Below, piece after piece: positions 6,739 to 11,375 of a DNA stretch of 11,375 nucleotides; position 1 is the stretch's first letter, and every line of letters starts with the position of its first letter. Under the pieces are notes generated by a model that saw nothing but the letters and a program-made list of their open reading frames with translations, searched no databases and was not told the origin of the DNA. Origin of the DNA: an uncultured Clostridia bacterium (GTDB lineage Bacteria; Bacillota; Clostridia; Oscillospirales; CAG-272). Position numbers and translations under genes: made by a program. The stretch lies in NCBI GenBank assembly GCA_937898155.1, contig CALEJO010000187.1, positions 1 through 11,375 on the forward strand, in the 5' to 3' direction.

Positions 6739-9637
6739 ATACCTCGATTTCGATTTGATGTTCTCCGTCTTTCGGGCGGCGGATCGTGCCGTCGAACGGC
6801 GCGCCGTCCATCGCAAAGCGAGAGGACTTGCTCACGCGCGCAAAACCGCGCGGCTTTTTCACGCCCACGTGCAAAACCGCGTCGCCCGTGCGAATCGTAT
6901 AGCGGATCGCCGTCGTCTCGGACGGCAGAATCGGCGAGAAGCGAATCTCGTCGCCGTCAAACGTGACGCCGAGCTGTTCCAGCACTGTCAAACTGAGCCA
7001 GCTTGCCGTGCCGGAGAGCATCGGTCCGATGTTTTCGCCGGTCGTGCTGTTGTTATACTGCGTGCAGAAGCGTGGGTTGCCCTTGGTGTGGTAGGGATGT
7101 TCGAGCGTTTTGTAGGGATAGACCGTTTCGGTCGCAAAGGCGGCGAGCGCGGTCAGCTCCTCCGCGAGCGCGTCGGAAGAGACGGTTTTCGCGGCTTTCA
7201 GACAAGCCGCCGCCGCCATCATCGCCGCGTGCTTGAAGACGCCGCCGTTTTCGCGGTCGCCGGGGAAATAGGAGGCGGACGCCGTGCCGGACGCGAGCGC
7301 ACCGAGATTGCAGGGCGTGCAGAGCTTAATGCCGGCGGGTGTGACGAGATACTTGCGGATCGGCACGAGCATCGTCCCGATCTGTTCTTCGTCCGCGACG
7401 CCCGCGAGGATCGACCAGCTGAACGAATTGAGAAAGTAGGTGCCGTCGATCGTGGGATCGAGACTCAGCCCGTCCTTGCCGGCGCCGAGGAACGTATAGC
7501 CGCCGTCGCGTTTGCCGCCGACGAGGGCGCGCGCGTAAAAGTCGCCTTTCCACGCGTGCGTGCGAATACGCTCCGTGAGCGCGGCGGATTCGTGCGCCAT
7601 TTCTTCCGCGAGCGCCGTTCTGCCGCTCTGCGCGGCGAGCGCGCGGATATCGTCGTAGGCGACTTTGAGCAGAAACGCGTTCATCACGCTTTCGGAATAT
7701 TCATTTTCGAGCGCCGTCCCGTAGGGCTTGCCGCTTTCGGCGAGCTGTGCGAGATAGCATTTTTCTTTTTCGGGACCGTCGATCCAGTCGTCGTCGAGCT
7801 TCAAACAGTCGTTCCAGTCCGCCTTGTCGAGCAGAGGCATCCCGTGCGCGCCGACGGAGATTTTGCCGCTATACATGACGATCGCGAGCAGGGTGTCGAG
7901 CACGGTGCGTTTGCGATCGGAGCCGGCGATCGGAAATTCGGCGTCGAGGAACGCCGTGTCGCCCGTCAGCGAGACGTAGCGCGCGATTGCCTGTGAGAGC
8001 CAAAGCCCGTCGTCGGAGCATTTGCCCGGCTCCTTGCCGGAGTAATAGAAATTGTGGTTGGCGTAGCCCATCTCATAGACGTTGGAGATCCAGCAACCGA
8101 GCATCTCTTTGGCGAGGGTGTATTCGCCCATACCCGTGATGTAATAGAGCGAGGCGAACATATCCTGAATCTCGCGGAAACCGATCTCGCGGTTGGCTTT
8201 TTGCGTCCATGCGAACGAGCGGGAAACATAAGATTGATAATAGACCTGGAACGGCAGATTGTGATTGACATAGGCATCATAGGTCGGATCGTCGGACGTG
8301 ACCGAGAGGAAGCCCGCGTAGCGATCGGCAAACGACGTGACGCGAGCGAGCGCGTCGGCGGTCGCCTGCGGATTTTGATAGGTTTCGAGCAGGCGGAAGA
8401 GCGCCGCGTCGGCGACTTCTTCCTTGCCGCCCTGCACGATCGACATCCCGACAAACGAATCGGCGAGCGTTTTGCCGTGTGCGGGCGCGCGGAGCGTTTT
8501 CGCCATCGCGAAGAACGGAACGATCTTCATGACGGGCGCGCACGAAAGATGCGCGATGTTCTGCGGATGTTCCAGCGTGCCGTTGCCGATGAAATCGAGA
8601 TAACTCGCGGCATATTCTTCGAGGAAGCCCCCGTCCGCGATGACGGCGGCGAAGCGTTTGAGCGGTTTCAGATATTGCGGGAACGGCGACGGCGCGATCG
8701 CGACGGGCACGCCCTCGCGGCAGAGGAGACCGCTTTCCCATGTGACGCTCGCGTAAACGGTGTCGTTCAAAACGGACTCGGGCGTGGCGAGCCCGAACAT
8801 TCCCGTGAAGACGATTTTCAGCTCGCGGTCAGCGCCCGTCAAATTCTCGATCTCGACGCGTTGCGCCTCGACCGCCTCGGGCATCCCGTTTTCCTGCGGC
8901 AAAATAAAGAGCGTGCGCGTGATGCGGAGCCCGCATTCGGTCTCATAGGTGATGACGGTGACGTTATTCCCGTGGCGGCAGACGGCGGTCTTGACGTTCG
9001 TATGCACGTCGGCGGAATAGAAAATCTGCGCGCCGTTTTCAACGAGATAGAATTGGCGGTTGGCGGGCTCGCCATTCTGTTCGGGAATGAGATTATAGCG
9101 CGTCGAGGTCACCTGACGGGCGGCAGTGCCGCGGAACGAGCCGCGACCGAGCGAGTCGAGCGCCCCTTTTGGCGTGGTGAGAAGCGGATCGCGGAAGCCG
9201 ATGCGGTTTCCGATCAGCAAATTGACGTCGTAATGGGTGCCGATCTTGTCGGATTTGAGGTCGATCACATGTTCGCCGCGCTCGTTCAGTGTGCCGGCGG
9301 CGGCAAGCACGCGGCGATAGACGCTCTCCGCGGCTTCGGCGACGTCTGCCGGCAGGTCGGTTTCGCCGTCCGCGGTCAAACGGCGCACACGGGCGCCGAA
9401 CGATAGGACGGTATCGCCGTTTTGCGCGGCAAGATAGCGCGAAACGGTCGGCTCGTTGAGCAGATTTGCGCAAAGCGGCGCTTCATAGGCAAGTCCGACG
9501 GCGCCGAGGATGTCGTCGCGGTCGATGCGTAAAAACGTCGCGTCGCAGTCACCGATCAGACGATCGGCATAGCGGGCGCGCAGCGCGTCAAGTGCGGTTT
9601 TTTTGGTGGTTCTGGCGGTTTCGTGCGTGAAAAACAT
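6737..9637 (-). CDS. GH94-type glycoside phosphorylase (cellobiose/laminaribiose phosphorylase-like)
   Basis: GH94 enzymes split beta-glucosidic sugars with phosphate, giving glucose 1-phosphate and saving ATP; they act in the cytoplasm on imported disaccharides or oligosaccharides. The 966-residue protein has an N-terminal beta-sandwich region, an (alpha/alpha)6 barrel and a C-terminal beta-sheet cap. GH94-like motifs in order are GFREIQDMF (R488 to D492), GMPLLDKADWNDCL (D607 to D610, containing the expected general acid Asp), a FLNSFSWSIL block, FPGDRENGGVFKH (794-803) and a C-terminal IRFSPILPSE. It is about 150 residues longer than typical cellobiose phosphorylases, so another acceptor is likely; specificity is not assigned. 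ATG at 9637 follows AAAGGAC at 7-nt spacing and is preferred to the TTG at 9667. No signal peptide. Single-gene unit with its own promoter. Confidence 0.85.
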   Translation of the reverse strand: MFFTHETARTTKKTALDALRARYADRLIGDCDATFLRIDRDDILGAVGLAYEAPLCANLLNEPTVSRYLAAQNGDTVLSFGARVRRLTADGETDLPADVAEAAESVYRRVLAAAGTLNERGEHVIDLKSDKIGTHYDVNLLIGNRIGFRDPLLTTPKGALDSLGRGSFRGTAARQVTSTRYNLIPEQNGEPANRQFYLVENGAQIFYSADVHTNVKTAVCRHGNNVTVITYETECGLRITRTLFILPQENGMPEAVEAQRVEIENLTGADRELKIVFTGMFGLATPESVLNDTVYASVTWESGLLCREGVPVAIAPSPFPQYLKPLKRFAAVIADGGFLEEYAASYLDFIGNGTLEHPQNIAHLSCAPVMKIVPFFAMAKTLRAPAHGKTLADSFVGMSIVQGGKEEVADAALFRLLETYQNPQATADALARVTSFADRYAGFLSVTSDDPTYDAYVNHNLPFQVYYQSYVSRSFAWTQKANREIGFREIQDMFASLYYITGMGEYTLAKEMLGCWISNVYEMGYANHNFYYSGKEPGKCSDDGLWLSQAIARYVSLTGDTAFLDAEFPIAGSDRKRTVLDTLLAIVMYSGKISVGAHGMPLLDKADWNDCLKLDDDWIDGPEKEKCYLAQLAESGKPYGTALENEYSESVMNAFLLKVAYDDIRALAAQSGRTALAEEMAHESAALTERIRTHAWKGDFYARALVGGKRDGGYTFLGAGKDGLSLDPTIDGTYFLNSFSWSILAGVADEEQIGTMLVPIRKYLVTPAGIKLCTPCNLGALASGTASASYFPGDRENGGVFKHAAMMAAAACLKAAKTVSSDALAEELTALAAFATETVYPYKTLEHPYHTKGNPRFCTQYNNSTTGENIGPMLSGTASWLSLTVLEQLGVTFDGDEIRFSPILPSETTAIRYTIRTGDAVLHVGVKKPRGFARVSKSSRFAMDGAPFDGTIRRPKDGEHQIEIEV

Positions 9638-9659
9638 AGGTCTGTCCTTTCGGAAAGCG

Positions 9660-9676
9660 GATTCCAAAACGGAATC
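9660..9676. promoter_or_regulatory. Inverted repeat just downstream of the phosphorylase promoter
   Basis: GATTCC (9660-9665) and GGAATC (9671-9676) are perfect inverted repeats around AAAAC; one mismatch further out, a C-G pair extends them. The repeat falls about 8-24 nt downstream of the predicted transcription start of the phosphorylase gene, a usual place for a repressor operator. It could instead form a small leader hairpin. No known binding motif is recognised. Confidence 0.3.
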
Positions 9677-9690
9677 GGATCATTTTTTTC

Positions 9691-9719
9691 AGTATAGCAT
9701 TTTCGCGCGGTTTTTTCAA
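9691..9719 (-). promoter_or_regulatory. Strong sigma-A-type promoter for the GH94 phosphorylase
   Basis: On the minus strand TTGAAA (9719-9714), exactly 17 nt, and TATACT (9696-9691) with an extended -10 TGc. These match the consensus at 4 and 5 of 6 positions. The start would be near 9684, giving a leader of about 47 nt. Confidence 0.75.
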
Positions 9720-9721
9720 TG

Positions 9722-9745
9722 GCTTTTCGTTTTTTTTCGAAAAGC
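9722..9745. repeat. Perfect palindrome between the divergent GH94 and dapF genes
   Basis: GCTTTTCG (9722-9729) and CGAAAAGC (9738-9745) flank a run of eight T. The right T-tract does not follow a stem, so it is not an intrinsic terminator on either strand. It sits directly upstream of the phosphorylase -35 element (9719-9714), a plausible activator site or a curved, A-tract-like DNA element. Function is inferred only from position. Confidence 0.4.
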
Positions 9746-9753
9746 GCGTGAAT

Positions 9754-9784
9754 TTGTCACCGCACATCCCACGGCGCATAGAAT
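9754..9784 (+). promoter_or_regulatory. Possible promoter for dapF-dapL
   Basis: TTGTCA (9754-9759, 5 of 6) and TAGAAT (9779-9784, 5 of 6) are good hexamers, but the 19-nt spacer is longer than ideal. The -10 ends 22 nt before the dapF ATG, so the leader would be very short. No better candidate is visible in the gap. Confidence 0.35.
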
Positions 9785-9806
9785 GAGAAAAAAAGCGAGG
9801 TGCGAG

Positions 9807-10613
9807 ATGAAAATCCCTTTTCTCAAAATGCACGGGCTCGGGAACGACTACGTTTTCCTCGACGAATACGTCAAAATTCCCGATCCCGCGGGGCTGGCAC
9901 GGCGTATGAGCCCGCGCCGGACGTCGGTCGGCGCCGACGGGATCGTTCTTTACGGGCGCGGAACGGACGCGGACGCGACGATGCGCATCTTCAACGCGGA
10001 CGGGAGCGAGGGCGAGACGTGCGGCAACGCGCTGCGCTGTCTCGGCAAATATCTTTGGGAAAGCGGTCGATGCCGTGCCGATGCCATCACGGTGCGCGAC
10101 CGCGCGGGGCGGCACGTGCTGATGCCGACGGTCGAGCGGGGGCGCGTGACGTCGGTCGAGGTGAGCATGGGAAAACCGACGGTTTCGGTGCGGGAAGAAA
10201 CGGCGCTCGGGGAGCGGGTGCGGCTCATCTGCGCCTCGGTCGGCAATCCGCACGCGGTTTTGTTTGTGCCGGACCCCGAAAAAGCCGACGTTGCGGGGCT
10301 TGGCGCGGCGATCGAGCATTTGCCGTGCTTTCCCGCGCGCACAAACGTGGAATTTGCGGCGGTGACGAACGAAACGCATTTGCGGATGCGCGTTTGGGAG
10401 CGCGGGAGCGGAGAGACGTTTGCCTGCGGGAGCGGCGCGGTCGCCGTCGCGTTCGCGGCGGTGTCGCGCGGAGATTGCCCCGCGGAAACGCCGATTTCCG
10501 TGTCGCTTCGCGGCGGGACGCTCGTTTGCACGGTCAAAAGTGACGGCGAAGCGTGGCTCGGCGGACCGGCGGCGTTTGTTTACGAGGGGGTGTATGACGA
10601 CGGAGAGAAATGA
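9807..10613 (+). CDS. dapF: Diaminopimelate epimerase
   Basis: DapF converts LL-diaminopimelate to meso-diaminopimelate, the last shared step before lysine and meso-DAP peptidoglycan; cytoplasmic and cofactor-free. The 268-residue product has the usual length and both catalytic cysteines in their motifs: C72 in NADGSEGETCGNALRC (63-78) and C207 in SGETFACGSGA (201-211). The N-terminal FLKMHGLGNDYVFLD, the NPHAVLFV block (147-154) and FPARTNVEF (175-183) also match the family. ATG at 9807 is the correct start: GAGGTG (9797-9802) precedes it at normal spacing, and homology begins at once. The frame is open upstream to 9603, but that part overlaps the GH94 gene and its promoter. The stop codon lies inside dapL (20-bp overlap), so the two are translationally coupled. 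Confidence 0.97.
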   Translation: MKIPFLKMHGLGNDYVFLDEYVKIPDPAGLARRMSPRRTSVGADGIVLYGRGTDADATMRIFNADGSEGETCGNALRCLGKYLWESGRCRADAITVRDRAGRHVLMPTVERGRVTSVEVSMGKPTVSVREETALGERVRLICASVGNPHAVLFVPDPEKADVAGLGAAIEHLPCFPARTNVEFAAVTNETHLRMRVWERGSGETFACGSGAVAVAFAAVSRGDCPAETPISVSLRGGTLVCTVKSDGEAWLGGPAAFVYEGVYDDGEK

Positions 10614-11375
10614 CTGGAACACGGCGCTCGCGGAACTGCCGCCGAACTATCTTTTTTCGGAGGTGGCAGCGCGCGTCCGCGCGTTTCGGGAGACGCATCC
10701 CGAGCGGACGCTTGTATCTCTCAGCGTCGGCGACGTGACGCGGCCGCTCGGGCGGACGGTCGTCACGGCGATGCACCGTGCCGCGGAGGAAATGAGCGAG
10801 GCGGCGACGTTTCGCGGCTACGCGCCCGAGCAGGGCTACGCGTTTTTGCGCGAGGCGATCGCGTCCTACGTCGCGCGGGAGCAGGACGCGCACATCGACG
10901 TCGGGGACGTGTTTGTTTCGGACGGCGCCAAGTCCGACGCGGCGCATCTTTGCGCTTTGCTCGGTGACGCGGACGTTTATGTGCCCGATCCCGGATATCC
11001 CGTCTACGCGGACAGCGCGCGTATCGCGGGAAAGCGCGTGCGGCGTCTCTGTGGGACGGCGGAAAACGGGTTTTTACCGATGCCGCCGGACGAGGACGTG
11101 CGCGGCGTATTTTGGCTTTGTTCGCCGTCGAATCCGAGCGGTGCGGCATATTCCCGCGCGCAACTGGAAGCGTGGGTGGCGTTCGCCGTGCGAAGCGGCT
11201 CGCTTCTCCTTTTCGACGGCGCTTACGAGGCGTTTGTCACCGATCCCGCACTCCCCCGTTCCATCTTTGAGATCCCCGGCGCCAAAACCTGCGCCATCGA
11301 GTTCTGCTCCTTCTCCAAAACCGCCGGTTTTACGGGAACACGCTGCGGCTATACGGTCATCCCCGAAACGCTCGA
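10594..11375 (+). CDS. dapL: LL-diaminopimelate aminotransferase (partial, cut by the window end)
   Basis: DapL is a PLP enzyme that makes LL-diaminopimelate from tetrahydrodipicolinate and glutamate in one step, bypassing the succinylase and acetylase routes. The first 260 codons are present; family members are about 390-410 residues, so about a third is missing. Diagnostic blocks are SLSVGDVTRPL (42-52), TFRGYAPEQGYAFLREAI (72-89), SDGAKSD (109-115), PDPGYPVYAD (131-140), CSPSNPSGAA (176-185), FDGAYEAF (207-214) and SFSKTAGFTGTRCGY (239-253). N180, D208, Y211 and the PLP-binding K242 are in place. The N-terminus is slightly shorter than in typical DapL. ATG at 10594 has a GAGGGGG ribosome binding site (10584-10590) within dapF and overlaps dapF by 20 bp. 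Its product is the substrate of DapF. Confidence 0.95.
   Translation, partial: MTTERNDWNTALAELPPNYLFSEVAARVRAFRETHPERTLVSLSVGDVTRPLGRTVVTAMHRAAEEMSEAATFRGYAPEQGYAFLREAIASYVAREQDAHIDVGDVFVSDGAKSDAAHLCALLGDADVYVPDPGYPVYADSARIAGKRVRRLCGTAENGFLPMPPDEDVRGVFWLCSPSNPSGAAYSRAQLEAWVAFAVRSGSLLLFDGAYEAFVTDPALPRSIFEIPGAKTCAIEFCSFSKTAGFTGTRCGYTVIPETL

Noticed and set aside
8054..9406. 450-residue plus-strand open frame inside the GH94 gene
   Set aside because: Antisense to a clearly recognised enzyme; no start signals.
9749..9783. sigma-G-like TGAATT and CATAGAA upstream of dapF
   Set aside because: The spacer of 22 nt is far too long for this promoter class.
9603..9806. N-terminal extension of dapF to 9603
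   Set aside because: Would overlap the GH94 gene and its promoter; family homology and the ribosome binding site both point to 9807.
9588..10622. 344-residue minus-strand open frame opposite dapF
   Set aside because: dapF shows both catalytic cysteine motifs on the plus strand; the antisense product is Arg/His-rich.

Overview
The window looks like a chromosomal segment of a spore-forming Firmicute, most likely an uncultured or little-studied Clostridia member with fairly GC-rich coding sequence. The reasons are a germination protease (gpr) next to spoIIP, two Firmicutes-type domain families (DUF4364 and YesL/DUF624), strong GGAGG-type ribosome binding sites with TTG and GTG starts, and sigma-A-like promoters with extended -10 elements. 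Genus cannot be assigned from the sequence alone.

Layout. Positions 1 to about 317 are the 3' end of a 23S rRNA gene (plus strand), which runs into a bidirectional terminator at 385-414 with no 5S gene between. Facing it is a minus-strand cluster, read from right to left: DUF4364 winged-helix protein (4007-3456), YesL/DUF624 membrane protein (3434-2442), gpr (2390-1494) and spoIIP (1440-445). A divergent promoter region (4008-4166) separates this cluster from a plus-strand GH38 alpha-mannosidase (4167-6695). That gene converges on a minus-strand GH94-type glycoside phosphorylase (9637-6737), and the two share a strong bidirectional terminator at 6703-6738. A second divergent region (9638-9806) has a very good promoter for the phosphorylase and leads on the plus strand into dapF (9807-10613) and the start of dapL (10594 to the window end).

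How the genes fit together. gpr and spoIIP act in sporulation and germination: the protease degrades small acid-soluble spore proteins, and SpoIIP cuts peptidoglycan during engulfment. dapF and dapL make meso-diaminopimelate by the aminotransferase variant of the lysine pathway, which supplies peptidoglycan. The two carbohydrate enzymes are single genes without transporters in view and probably act on imported or intracellular oligosaccharides.

The protein content is ordinary. The most interesting signals are in the leaders of gpr and spoIIP. Each gene is preceded by an inverted repeat whose 3' arm contains its own Shine-Dalgarno sequence. The gpr one also looks like an intrinsic terminator ending exactly at the start codon, with a possible but weak sporulation-type promoter overlapping it. 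I found no CRISPR array, insertion sequence, phage gene, tRNA or convincing novel defence or mobile system.
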